The position numbers and the translations under genes are program-made. The notes beneath the pieces are model-generated. The model was not told the DNA's origin and did no database searches. It was given only the letters and a program-made list of their open reading frames with translations. A stretch of DNA of 64,000 nt from Phragmites australis (Eukaryota; Streptophyta; Magnoliopsida; Poales; Poaceae): the NCBI RefSeq assembly GCF_958298935.1, contig NC_084923.1, forward strand, positions 7,876,501-7,940,500, written 5' to 3'. Below, in pieces: positions 24,530 to 37,194 of the stretch; the first letter of the stretch is position 1; the number at the start of each line of letters is the position of its first letter.

Positions 24530-24916
24530 AAGACCACCGAGAAACTTACAAAACCTTTGTCAAAAACGGAGAGTGCTACAAAACCTCCGGCAAAAACAAA
24601 GAGTCCTGTAAAACCTCTACCAAAACGGAGAGACTCCCAAAACCTCTGCAAAACGGAGAGTCTTACAAAAGCTTTGGCAAAAAGGAGAGACTTCCGAAAA
24701 CCTCCGCGAGGCGGAGCATCTTACGAAAACCTTAGCCAACAACGGATAGTCTTGCAAAACCTCCGCCAAAACGGAGATACTCCCAAAACCTCCGCAAAAT
24801 GGAGAGTCTTACAAAAGCTCCGGTAAAAATGGAGAGACTTCTGAAAACCTCCGCGAGGCAAAGCATCTTACGAAAACCTCCGCCAACAACGGATAGTCTT
24901 GCAAAACCTCCGCATC
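24530..24916 (+). repeat. Short-unit tandem array (aaaacctccgc…acggagag), 146-bp higher-order period
   Basis: Units of about 30 bp alternate aaaacctccgc and acggagag words. A higher-order unit starting ggagagtcttacaaaagc occurs near 24655 and again near 24801, 146 bp apart. The array abuts the truncated 3' LTR. Confidence 0.78.
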
Positions 24917-25046
24917 GCCTAGTCCATATTTTTACTATCAATATATTCGTGGTGTTCCTCTCAAACTTCGTTTCCAAGCTTGAGTCTCCTCCATAGAAGA
25001 AACACTCACCGTACTTGCTGGGACAAGACGAACTCTTATTCCAACA
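24917..25046 (+). repeat. Truncated 3' LTR of the non-autonomous gypsy element
   Basis: It matches the last 130 bp or so of 21352-22215 (…tttttactatcaata… to …ccaaca). It is followed by TSD gcgga. The upstream 730 bp of LTR expected here are absent. Confidence 0.82.
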
Positions 25047-25920
25047 GCGGAGTACCAAGATCTTGCTATCCCTTTTATTGCCAACACAAAGGCCTTCACC
25101 AATATTGTGTCATCTCCACCAGCAGATTCAACTGTTGCCTCAAAGCTCATGATGAATTCCCTCAGGTCTGATTCTTCATCAAACATTACCGCCCTCAATA
25201 TTTTAAAACCCGAAGGCCAAGGCTATCATGCAAGCCAATGGAGAGCAGTGATTCTGGATCGCCTACGCGTGACTTATGCCAAAGATCCTACATATGTCGT
25301 GTTGTAAATGCTAACGAAGGGGTGATAATATTTCGTGTATCTTCACCCTCTCATTGCAGTATGCTAATTTGTTCTTGCATTTGCCCTAGAGTTCTCTCGG
25401 CTTCGTCAGCTCGTCGGCGATATTCACCCGCCTTCCAACTTGCTGCCAAGCTCTATAGCATACGATTTGCCTCTCTAGGTCTTCAGCTTCTAGCCGTGCA
25501 ACTCTTTCTACCTCAGTTTCTTCATCTTCATTTTTGTATTCTTCGAAGTGATCCAAGTCCTCATGGTCCTCCACATGAGATGCCTTTCCCTTCGCTGTTG
25601 TCGAAGCTTTGAAATGAGAGTGAAGCTCGATTTCTATCCTTCACATCGAAGCGCTAGCATTCTCCTGGTGAGTTGGCTCTTTGTGAACTCAGCCATCCCC
25701 ATCGGCCAGCATGGCCACATCATTTTCTTCATCTTGAACTTCTTCGACTGCCTCAGATGTTGTGATGTTTGGATCCACCGCAGTCGAAGGGGCAGCCGTG
25801 ACCGCCCCCCCCCCCCCCATGGAAGTTATGTCTGTTGTGCCATTGATGCATCAGTGGCCTTCGACTTCTTTTTGGGTGACATGGCTTCGTAATGTTTCGA
25901 TCCCTACGGACGGTGCTAGC

Positions 25921-26522
25921 TATTGGCAACTTGCGTAACCAAACAAAGTGAAGGGCCTTTGTCACCAAAGGGATCCAAAGGCTTGGTGAGAAGCACCCAT
26001 AATTTAGGGGATTGTACACTACTATTAATGACACAAGTCTTTTTGGTTACAGTGTCGCCCTATTTATAGAATGTACACGACCGCTCTCTATTACAATTTA
26101 CGAAATTACCTCTCTAACTGCCATATTCTTGGTATATTCGTAGATAATTTGGTACTATCCTAAATACAGCTGGCTTTTTTACAATCGTGCCCTTCGTCAT
26201 CCTCAATTTCTAATCCTAATCCTTTCTTCGCTTGAGCTCCTGGATGTCTACGTCCTGAGGTACCTTCGGCATCTCCTTCAGCTAGCTACTTCATGATGTC
26301 GATCGAAGGTCTTCGCCTAGATTCTAAAGACTTGACAAAAGCTTCATCTGCATTGACATCTTCATCGTTCCTTTAGTTGACTCCCTCATGTTGTCGATCA
26401 AAGGCCTTTGGTTAGCCTGCAAAGGCTCGACATAGCCTTCGCTCATCCGAGCTGTAAGAAACGCTCCCGCGACACCGAGCGACTGAATGGTACCTTTGAG
26501 TCCTCGAAGGATTTCTACAACA
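25921..26522 (-). repeat. 5' LTR of the gag-relic gypsy element
   Basis: The segment of about 602 bp begins TGTTGTAG and ends CCAATA on the minus strand, next to the degraded primer site. Its length is close to the 595/596-bp LTRs at 38486 and 50096, but the sequence is different. No partner copy is in the window. Confidence 0.6.
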
Positions 26523-26529
26523 TTTGTCA

Positions 26530-26787
<258 letters not shown>

Positions 26788-26790
26788 CTA

Positions 26791-26916
<126 letters not shown>

Positions 26917-26919
26917 CTA

Positions 26920-27465
<546 letters not shown>

Positions 27466-28029
27466 CTATAATAATAATAATAATTTTCTAGTCTAAACCT
27501 CCTCGCACCCTTGGCACGGGAGAGTGTCCACGACAGCATTTTTTACCATCACCGTTTGATCAGCAATGAACGGTATCGCTGTCCCATGTATGGCACGGTC
27601 ACTCATGTGCAAGTATCCAAGACTCCACTAACCGCTGAACGAACGCAAAGTGAAGCTCAAAAAGAGACGAAATTCCTTATAGCTGTGAACTCCTCATCTT
27701 CAACATCTAGCTGGTGAAACTAACTCGATTGTTGTTTCTCTCTCCACCGCACTGCCCCAGTTACATAGGTACGAATCAAACTTTCTTTTGTAGATCCAGC
27801 ACTTGCGAGCTGATGGAGTACATCTTGGGCCAAATCGAGCGCAGAATCTGATCCGAGAATAGATCGGTAAAAAAAAAATCATCTTCTACATATACTGGCA
27901 ACGTCTCCTCTTTCTCCATCGACAGTTACAATCTCCACAACAGTTACCCTCACGGCAACTCACTCCACCGTGAGGGTTTAGACCCGGAAAGAATCTGTAT
28001 TCCCACACGGGCTGCTTTGCATGCTTGAG

Positions 28030-28275
28030 CTACCGTCGTCTACGCTTCTTGGCACGTGGACATCTTGCGCGCGCAATCGCTCTCTTATGTCTTTCCAAAC
28101 TGAATGCAGTGCCAGTAGCACAATACTCAGGTTCATAGTTTCTGTTTCCTACGATTATTCTCTTCTCTGGTTTAGCAATTAGTCTAGAGCAAGGGACAAT
28201 TGTGTGATAGAATCTGAGTAGCCTGAATTTAGTGCACTTCAGGGGTAAGGCATAATTGTCTGCACATGTAAAAGG
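28030..28275 (-). pseudogene. Exon-like fragment of an unrecognised gene inside the CDC48 intron
   Basis: After a possible acceptor (TTACATGTGCAG), a minus-strand open frame runs to TAG at 28030. It contains NYEPEYCATGTAFSLERHKR and ends in a basic tail (PRAKKRRRR). Composition looks protein-coding and unlike the AT-rich surroundings. I do not recognise the family. It could be the last exon of a captured gene or chance. Confidence 0.3.
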
Positions 28276-28463
28276 TAAAGGCATAAACACATCAAGCCTG
28301 CATAATTAACCTGATGGAACACAATGATTGATTGATTAACTGTGTACTTCTGAACTGCTATGAAACTGATAATAGAGCTTCCTGTTATATTAATCAAGCA
28401 AAGGAAAATCTCTACACAAATTGTATTCTCTTATATGCTTGTGATACAACCGGCTGCAAAATC

Positions 28464-28558
28464 AGTCTGCAGTGCTTCTCCCACATGTCCACCCACCCAA
28501 GCCATTAACTTAGTCTGCAGTGCTTCTCCCACATGTCCATACCACCTAATCCATTAAC
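28464..28558. repeat. Tandem duplication of about 48 bp
   Basis: Two adjacent copies of a block starting agtctgcagtgcttctccca and ending ccattaact, with few differences. Confidence 0.8.
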
Positions 28559-29182
28559 TGAAAATGAGGTGCGTACATGCTGGAAGAACAAATCAGGATT
28601 CATGTTACAAAATGATTTCATAGGTAACGCTAGGGAACGGGAGGTTATCTTCGCTTGTGTTCTCTGTTTGGGCATAGCTTCCTACGGAACTGCCCCGTAC
28701 AGTGTTGCCTTGTAACACTTTTGTTTTTATCAAATCATAGCATAACCGAGATAAGGGACCTTATACTGCAGAGGCTGCAATATCTGGCCTGTGTAGCACG
28801 CTAAAGCCTAAAAGTTTAATAAACAAGTTTGTTCTGCAGTATAATTTTGTGATAACTGGCACATTGAATATTGTACCTTCACATACACACCTGCAACTTT
28901 GCGACAATAAGCTTGCTTCAAATTTTCATATAAGAATGCCATAAGAATTTCGTTTTTTTCTTTACAACTTAATCAGTACTTACTGAAAATTTTCTAACCA
29001 GGTTATGCATAATACAACAATTAGGATTTTATTAAACAAACTGGAGAAAGTATAAGTACATCATAGATCTTAATCACTATCAAATGCCTTATGGTGTTAA
29101 CACTGATCTTTATGCAAATCTGTGCCTTGCAGGGCCTAATGCATCTGGCACTCATGCACCGGTCTCGACAATTGAAGCTTTA

Positions 29183-29425
<243 letters not shown>

Positions 29426-29428
29426 TTA

Positions 29429-29698
<270 letters not shown>

Positions 29699-30509
29699 TT
29701 AATAAAAAAGAGATTAAGATCATTGGAAAAAAAAGAATCTGAGCGGAGCATGTGCCCTCGCTGGTTACATGCTGAGTCTGCCGGTGGGCGAGACACATCC
29801 GGAGGTTGGACCGGACCGCCTTGTTGATCTTCAGCCTGTGCTCCTCGCACCGCTCATCGGACATGGTGGTGCAAGACGTGTCGCGGCGGCGCTTGCCCTT
29901 GAGCAGGACGATGTCACCGCGGAGGATGGAGAGATTCTCCATGGTGGCCGGGTGGAGCGTGCAGAGTGAGTTGTTATCGGTTGTGGCCTCCTCCACCACC
30001 AGCCGTTCGCGGCCCTCTTCAGGGCGGAAGAAGAGGATGCGGCCGCGCCGTTAGCCATCGTGCGGGGGCTTGTGTTCGCCCGCGTGCTCGCCTTACACTT
30101 CTTGCTGGTCGCTGCTGCTACAGAAGCAATGCAGCTTGTATTTTGATGGTGAAGGCAGTGGGGGCTTGGTCTCCTTTACAGCATGTACAATATGATGTTT
30201 GGAGCATATGTATTTAGATGGAAGATAAAATACTTAAACGTCACCGCTTATATTAGTACTATTAAAATAGTTAATAATATTTAAACATATTTAGTCTTTA
30301 TTAACATTAGAAATTACAAATTTTATACATATATTTTATACTCTCTTTCTTTAATCACATAACCATAAGCACGCGGAGTCGAGTCCGCGCGGTGGGAGCC
30401 GTCGTGCGATCGAGTAGTCCGTTTGATGATTTGATCGCTTCGCGTGCGAGTCCGAGTCCGAAAAGGTCCACGTCGCATTGGATCGAGGGAGAGACCACGG
30501 ATTGCATAT

Positions 30510-31093
30510 CGAATTTTTTTTATATTTCGAAAATTAAAAATTATAAAAATAGACACCTATTTCAAAAATAATTACAAAAACAGGCATCGGTTGACCATTC
30601 AACAAGTGACAGGTTCAAAAATTAAAAAAATTACGTTTTATTGTTCACAAAATTCAAAACACAATCTAAATAATCATGAAAAATTCTAAAAAAATAGTGG
30701 TGTCTAGGATACTATGATCTAACTCTAAAAAAAATACAGACAAAAATATGATATATATAATGAGAAAAAAGACAAATTTTATTGTACACATTCTAAGACT
30801 GTGTAAAAAGAAAATTTTATTTTTTTGTTTCTCATTGTAAAAGTAATTGTTTATGTTGAAATTTTTTAAAAGCTATATTATAGTATCCTTTACACCATAC
30901 TTTTTTTCAAAAAATCATGATTATTATGATAGTGTTTTGAATTTTGAGAACATTAGAATGATGTTGTTTTAACATGTCTCTGTTTGAAAGGTGACATATT
31001 TACTTTTTTAAACCTGTCGAGCTTATTTTTACAATTTTTCAAATGTACGTACATTTTTACAATTTTTATTTTTTAAATATAAAAATAAAAATT
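30510..31093. mobile_element. AT-rich foldback (MULE-type MITE) with 9-bp TSD
   Basis: A 584-bp AT-rich segment is bounded by the exact 9-bp direct repeat attgcatat (30501-30509 and 31094-31102). Its ends are inverted repeats of about 40 bp (cgaattttttttatattt… against …ataaaaataaaaatt). The 9-bp duplication points to the Mutator superfamily. It has no coding capacity. Interior words (aaataatcatgaaaaattct) recur in the element at 36848-37194. Confidence 0.7.
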
Positions 31094-31102
31094 ATTGCAT
31101 AT

Positions 31103-31473
31103 CTGGTAGCATCCTGTTCAAGACTCAGCCCAATAGGTTCAGAAATAATTCCCAGGCCTATTACGGCCCAAAGGAGAAGAGCATGCAGTTTGACCTGGAC
31201 TCGGTAGAAATTTTAATTCTGACAAACTTAATTGGCTTTGCCAACAGATATTACAATTCATAATGGATACAAATCTCGCCTCTTGTAGAACATCAAGGTT
31301 GCGGCCGGCCCTACCTGCTTTGCATCGCGAATACATAGACCGTCCTCTCCCTTAGTACATTGTAATAAGCAGCTGAACACGCAACTGAAGCTATCAACTT
31401 CGATCGCTCTGTTTCCCAACTAAAGATGTGCCGATCCAGATAACTTTGCTCAGCAGCAATACGTACGATCGAG
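31103..31473 (-). other. 3' UTR and downstream region of the sugar transporter
   Basis: Non-coding sequence between the foldback and the stop codon at 31474-31476. I see no gene in it, and the poly(A) site is not obvious. Confidence 0.4.
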
Positions 31474-34400
31474 TTAAACGGCGCCATTGTTGGCGGTGAT
31501 CTTGCCGTTGACGATGTGGTGGTTGTCGTCGTCCATGAAGCGCTTCCAGAACCAGTGCTGCTTCCACACCCTCTCGGTCATCTCCTCTATGGGCACGTTC
31601 TTGGTCTCCGGCAGGAAGAAGAGCACGAAGAGCGACATGACGACGACCCAGGCGGAGAAGAAGGCGAAGATGGCGAACTTGAGGTGGCAGAGCATGGAGA
31701 GGAACGCCTGCGCGATGACGAAGGTGAAGAGCAGGTTCACGCAGACGGTGACGCTCTGCCCCGCGGACCGCGTCTCGAGTGGGAAGGTCTCGCTGGGGAT
31801 GAGCCAGCCGAGGGGTCCCCAGGACCAGGCGAAGGAGGAGACGAAGGTGCAGACCATGACGACGACCATGATGGCCCAGCCGTGGCCGAGGTCGTCGGAG
31901 TGGTCGGTGACCTTGATACCCAGCACCACGGCGATGGCCACCTGCGACAGGAACATCTGCACGCCAGCCTCCAGCAGCAGCATCCGCCGGCCCACACGGT
32001 CCACGGAGTACACGGACACCAGCGTTGACAGCACGTTCACGGCCCCCGTGATCACCGCCGAGTAGAGCGACGCGTCGTTCTTGAACCCCAGCGTGTTGAA
32101 AAGCACCGGTGCGTAGAACATGATCGCGTTGATCCCCGTGAATTGCTGGAAGATCTGCAGCATCCCATATTTGCATCGCATTGCATACATGTTAAACAGC
32201 GGTTCAATGGCACGTGGTACGGTGGTAGCGATCAGCAACGGTAACAAGCAAGTAGCTAGGTACCTGGAGGAGGACGGCGATGACGAGCTGTGGGCGGTTG
32301 TGGCGGCGGAGGAGGTTGCGGAAGGGGTGCTTGACTTCGTGCGCGATGCGGCTGGCCTCCACGATCTCGTTGAACTCGGGCTCCACGTTGTCGGTGCCGC
32401 GGATCTTCTTGAGCACGGCCTTGCCTTCGTCCAGGCGGCCGCGCTCGACGAGGCTGTTGGGCGTGTCCACCACGAAGAGCGCGCCCAGGGTGAGCAGCAA
32501 GGCCGGGATGCCGGCGAGCGACAGCGACAGCCTCCAGCCCCACGGGTGGATCCTGCACGAATGCCGGTGGCGCACGTAAGTGTCAGTGTAGCGCATGCGC
32601 GGTGCGCGCGCGCATACAGAAGCGAAGCGTACGAATTGAACAGAGGACGGCGTACTTGGAGGTGCCGTAGTTGACGAGGTTGGCGAAGAGGATGCCGATG
32701 GTGACGTTGAGCTGGAACAGGATGTTGAGCCCGCCACGGATCCTCGTCGGCGCGATCTCAGACAGGAACAGAGGAACGGCCTGCACGGATCCAGTGAATT
32801 GAGTGCAACTCAGTTTTGTGATGCAGATGCTCATAAGCAATTAAGCATTGTCGACTTCAGCAACTATTTGGCAGATTATTAGAAACAGCATAAATGAAAA
32901 ATTCACGTCGGTTCATTTTTACCCTCAGGTTAGCTAATTAGATTTTGAAAGAGGTAAATGACTCAAAGTCCCAAAAAAATTAGGCCAGACCATCACTTGA
33001 ACGTCTTCAAAAGACTGAAAGGAGTGTGAGAGCGGTTGGTGCACCCGTGCACTCATTCTGTGTTTATTTCCGACCTTGTTAATTGAATTACTGAACTTAT
33101 CCTCATCTAAGAACATGTCAGTACAACTAACACAGAAGAGTACAAAGCGTTTTGTTCTCTCACCACAGTTTTCATGTACCTATCTAGAACTAATATTCCC
33201 CCCTACAAGGTGCTGAATAAACTGATCACTGATCACATGAACACTGCCCTGCTCAGATAATTGGGCTTTGGATGTCCTATATGTTGGCTTGGACCATGCA
33301 TTGTTTGCAATGCATTGCAGCGGTAGGTGATCTGCATCTTGCTACTGCCTTTGGCAATGTTTAATCCGCCGCCAAAGCTCATTTGATTTCATTTTGAAGC
33401 TCGGGACAACCTCCAGAATCTAGTGATTGTGGCTGCAGAGGCAACCAAAACCACGGCTTCAGTTTAATAACCTGACAAGAACAAAACCGGAACCTCCAAG
33501 CAAACTACTACCTGTCCAAGTCCAGCATCCTAGCAGCCAGGCAAGTAATTTCCTTCAGGACAAGAAGTTAAGCTAGGGCTCTCAACATATCGCCATTCGT
33601 GACCCATGTGGTCTGGTCTACACGTAGAGTCAACATGGCTAGCTGCAAGGTACAGATTCCTCTGTCGTTTGCTCTGGTCACAACTGGGACAGCTAAAGAG
33701 CAGGTAGCCACGAGTGATGTGCTATAAGAGTACGTTGCAGTTCCACCAGTCAAACCAATGCACCTATCACCTGCTGATCGGTCGAAAACTCGAAACCCTC
33801 TCATCTTCTGACCCAGCACAACCGTTAATTTGAAATTTTCTTCAGTAATTCTAATTTACTGCTTGTCATTGGATCCCTGTAATCTTCAGACGTGAAAAGG
33901 TAATCACTACAAGTCACGCACGTCCGGCTGGAGTAGTAGTATACATACTCAGCACGCATCGTTTCTACGCGTTTGACCCCAGAATTCCGGAGAATACGGA
34001 GGGTCATCTTACGTATCAAAATACACTTCTCGGAGCACCGAACTAAGCGTGAGCAATTTTAAGACCAAAAGATGCTTAGTTTGACAAGGACGGTGGCTAG
34101 AATATACACACGTCCTTCTCATGGGTGCAGAAAAAAATGCCTCGTGCGTGCTAAAAATCCTGAAACCGGGAGCTAGTTTGACTTGAAATAGATTCCTACT
34201 ACCTAATACTTTTTGACTAAAGTGTTTCATCGAAAAGTAACAGGAAACAATCTATATATTACGTGTCTAGTCTCTAACTCTAAGTTAATATTATGCCACT
34301 TTCAATTACAATTAAAAAATAATAGAATTACAATCCACAAAACATTCTAGTTACAATTAAAAAATAATATAGTTACAATCCATGAAACAGAAAGTTATAA

Positions 34401-36494
34401 CGAGAAGTAAATAAAAGAAATTGAGTTGCAATTGCATTATAGAGGAATATAACTCATAACAAATTTCTTATTTAATAATGTACAATTTAAAAAATATGAT
34501 TGTAATCATAGTACAATTTAAATATAACTTCGGTTCTTATATATATTAATTGTAATTTATTATAACTCGTTAGTTTCTCGTGTTACAATTATTTATTTTT
34601 AAATACGCGGATATAACTAATCTATCTAACATATTGTAACTAATAATTTTTTAAGTTGTAATTAGAGATGTGTATAGTGGTAAACTATAATACATATAGA
34701 TACAGAATAGACTCGTCGTATACTTTATATATATATATATATAGACACACACGTGCATGCATATCCTTTATGAGCTAATTGGATTACCTGGTTGGCAAAG
34801 CCGACGCCGCAGCCGAGCAGGATCCTGCCGATGATGAGCATGGCGAGGTCCTGGGCGGCGCCGTTGAAGATGACCCCGACGATGAAGAAGACGCCGGCGA
34901 CGAGCATGGTGAGTCGGCGGCCGAGGCGGCGGGTGGTGTAGGAGGCGAAGAAGGTGGCGATGAGGCCGGCGAGGTAGAGCGACGACGTGAAGAGCTGCAG
35001 GCCCTGGTTGTCGTACTTGCAGTAGTTGCTCTCCTTGTCCTCGCGCTTCTTCCGCAGCACCGCGGGGAAGAACTTGCCCAGGAAATCGTCGTTCGCCGTC
35101 ACACCGCCTGCAAAATTGATGGCGTTTTTTTTTCTCACATCTTTTAACTAACACGAGAGTGATCGATGATAATTTTTACAAGTTCGTCCCAGTGATGATT
35201 CGACAGTTCGTTGGTCTTGCAGGTATATTAATGCGAATGCAAAATCTAGTACTTCCACCGTTTCAGTTCAGGTATTATAAGTTTATGTTCCAAGATACTC
35301 CAGTTTGTGATTGCTGCTGGTGCTTAGAATATTCCTCGGAGCTTGTGAAATGTGGTATGAAAGCGTTGGCTACGGTAGCGACAATACATTTTTTTTATGA
35401 AAATGCATGCTAAGTTACTCAGGAAAAGGAAGCAAATGGAGTGCTCTGCATGATATATCTATCTGGTACCCCGGATATACAAAATTCACACAATTAATAT
35501 TGGAATCATGAAGGTAATGTTTACAATTCTCATGTGTTCTTGTGTGCATGTGTCCACACCTTGGGGGCATATATTATTTCTATCCATAAACCGTCGGTGG
35601 CGCCAAATAATCTCAACGGATTTTTACAATTAATGATAACAAAGACTTCAAATTTTCATGAAAACCTTAGTGTTACGTGATGATAAGAAAAACTAGTAGG
35701 AATCAATGTGCCGTGATTTGAGATATCTTGGAAGGAACGAAAATGTTGTAACACTAAGTAGTTCACACACGAGTGGTGCTTTTTTTTCCAAATGTTTTTC
35801 CTTTTGAGCAACGATTTATCGACCTTGAGAAAGTGACCACACGCCACACAAAAATTGGAAAGAAAGCTGTCTCATTAGGCGTGCTCCATAGCTTTGCACG
35901 AGTTGACTATCCAGCATGTCATAGCAGGTTGCTAGCTCTCACACGTCACAGCACGATGTTTTCTTCTCTGACTCTAAGACTACAAAAAATAATGTGGATT
36001 ATCATAGATTCATATTCCTAAGTTTTTTTATTAATCATGCAAAATTGGAAAAATTTCGAATCACAGCTACTAATGGGCCGTATCAATGTCCATAGTAAAA
36101 GTCCATTAATTTTGTTTGAACTTTGTGCTTATCCGCTTGTGTTCACAAGAAGACGAACACGCTTGGAAAACATTGCTTCACGCAGCACCCATATCCATTG
36201 AAATAAAATCCTCCTCAAGAGAGTAGCATGTCTGCATAACGAAGAGGACATATCGATCGTTTCGACGTTTCTCCATGGAAGGGGAATTTCGCTTGATTCT
36301 CTTGAGCTAGCACAAGAGAAACATATTTTCATGGGGATGGGTGAGGAGCTCGGCGTACCTGAGATTCCGACGTCGTACCCGAACATGAGCCCGCCGGTGG
36401 CCGCCATGATGCAGGAGATGACCACGATCGGCGTGATCTTGGCCTCGAACTCCACGCCGGACGGCGCCGACACCGAGAACCCTCCCGCCGGCAT
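31474..36494 (-). CDS. STP-like: Sugar/H+ symporter, STP/MST family, five exons, 516 aa
   Basis: Exons on the minus strand: 36494-36359, 35107-34788, 32780-32656, 32552-32264 and 32154-31474. All introns are GT/AG and all junctions are in phase. The product is a 12-helix plasma-membrane major-facilitator protein of usual STP length. Visible motifs: [12 protein letters not shown] (residues 34-45, helix 1), RRLGRR (105-110), VDRVGRR (341-347), [11 protein letters not shown] (402-412) and [11 protein letters not shown] (472-482). Family members import hexoses with protons from the apoplast. I chose MPAGGFSV at 36494 over an in-frame ATG 48 bp upstream because STP proteins usually start this way. 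No defects were seen. Which STP/MST paralogue and which sugar cannot be told from sequence alone. Confidence 0.93.
32781..34787 (-). other. Intron 2 of the sugar transporter
   Basis: A 2.0-kb intron with donor GTAATCC at 34787 and acceptor GTGCAG ending at 32781. The part at 34240-34640 is very AT-rich with repeated attacaatt(a)aaaaaataat words at 34303-34380 and looks like an old AT-rich repeat. A TA run lies at 34727-34741. Confidence 0.7.
35108..36358 (-). other. Intron 1 of the sugar transporter
   Basis: A 1.25-kb intron with donor GTACGC at 36358 and acceptor TTGCAG ending at 35108. No element or gene is recognised inside. Confidence 0.8.
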
Positions 36495-36613
36495 CTTGGC
36501 TCCCGGTACCAAACGTCTGGTGCTCTCGTCGCAAGGCAGCAACAGAAGTAGAAGCAGCTAGGGAGGCCGGAACAGGAGGGAGATGGACACGAACAAGGCT
36601 CCCAGTCTCTCGG

Positions 36614-36621
36614 TTTATATA
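36614..36621 (-). promoter_or_regulatory. TATA box of the sugar transporter
   Basis: On the minus strand this reads TATATAAA, 120 bp upstream of the ATG at 36494. That would give a 5' leader of about 90 nt. Position and context suit a grass core promoter. Confidence 0.7.
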
Positions 36622-36847
36622 GAGAGGGAAGCCCGGCTCCACGGAGAAATTTCAAACGCATCCGACCGGTCAGGTGCCACCACGTCACCGAAGTGAATCG
36701 TTCTGTGGGTCCCGCTTGAGTCCAGTTTGCGGGCCGGCCGAGACTGGCTTGGCTGGTCGGCTGGCTAGTCAACGACGGCTCCACGGCCCACGGGCCCCCG
36801 ACGATTTGTCAATCCAAAAGCAGGAGCCCGCGGAATAGAGACGTGCG

Positions 36848-37194
36848 ACTTTTTTATATTTTTTAAATAAAAATTGCAAATGTATGTATCCGTCTTAAAA
36901 AATTACAAATATAGAATATAGATTATTGTCGTTTGTTGGAAGTACGACAAGTTTTAAAATCGAAATATGCATGATAATTTTAAAAATAAAAAATATTATG
37001 TTCCAACTGTCAAACCCAAAACATTATCGAAATAATAATGAAAAATTATATGGTATAGATGATGCTATTATCTAGCTCTTCAAAAAATTTCTTTGGCCTC
37101 TTTTCAACGAACGACAAGAGTTTAGATTTATAATTTTTCAAAACAAATATATATATTTGCAATTTTTATTTAAACAATATAAAATAAAAAAAGT
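36848..37194. mobile_element. AT-rich foldback MITE, same family as 30510-31093
   Basis: Inverted ends of about 35 bp (acttttttatatttttt… against …ataaaataaaaaaagt) enclose 347 bp. Internal words (aataatgaaaaatt, then gat(g)atgctattatctagctct) resemble the longer element at 30510-31093. No clear TSD is visible. Confidence 0.6.

Larger units (their letters stand above)
21352..25046 (+). mobile_element. Non-autonomous Ty3/gypsy element with truncated 3' LTR and tandem arrays
   Basis: The element is flanked by TSD gcgga (21347-21351 and 25047-25051). Its 864-bp 5' LTR (21352-22215) runs TGTTTGGG to CCAACA. It is followed directly by a TGGCGCC primer site (22217-22223). The interior has broken GC-rich coding, including a gag-like knuckle, CILHGPGRGHSINDC (near 22970), and no pol. 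Two tandem-repeat blocks precede a 3' LTR of which only the last 130 bp or so survive (24917-25046). Because both TSDs are intact, the loss of most of the 3' LTR came after insertion. Confidence 0.82.
20700..25881 (-). pseudogene. Ty3/gypsy gag relic interrupted by a retroelement
   Basis: Minus-strand pieces match the gag at 48214-50060 in order. The start is MSPKKKSK (about 25881), then a C13 run on the plus strand (25805-25817). Next come FIMSFEATVESAGGDDTILV (near 25140), the capsid stretch at 21165-21310, SEDTIIDAAIQGIRGGLLVG (near 21140), and a knuckle-like YCDLDGKCDGHASNVYTF (near 20730). The capsid frame is cut at the gcgga site by the 21352-25046 element and continues exactly on the other side. 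Stops such as the one at about 21173 make it non-functional. Confidence 0.75.
20690..26522 (-). mobile_element. Gag and 5' LTR relic of a Tat-lineage Ty3/gypsy element, split by a second element
   Basis: The 5' LTR is 25921-26522 on the minus strand, starting TGTTGTAG, with a ctatttatag TATA core at 26060-26069. It is followed by a degraded primer site (…caccgtccgtagggatc, 25898-25915) and a gag reading frame from about 25881 down to about 20700. The gag is parallel to that of the 38486-50691 element. Protease, RT, RNase H and integrase are missing, and the 3' LTR was not found. A plus-strand element (21352-25046) sits inside gag. The base next to the LTR is already in the CDC48 pseudogene, so the element landed beside or in that gene. 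Confidence 0.7.

Noticed and set aside
31516..32028. Plus-strand ORF of 170 codons antisense to the sugar transporter's last exon
   Set aside because: Shadow of a high-GC3 exon; the sense frame carries all the family motifs.
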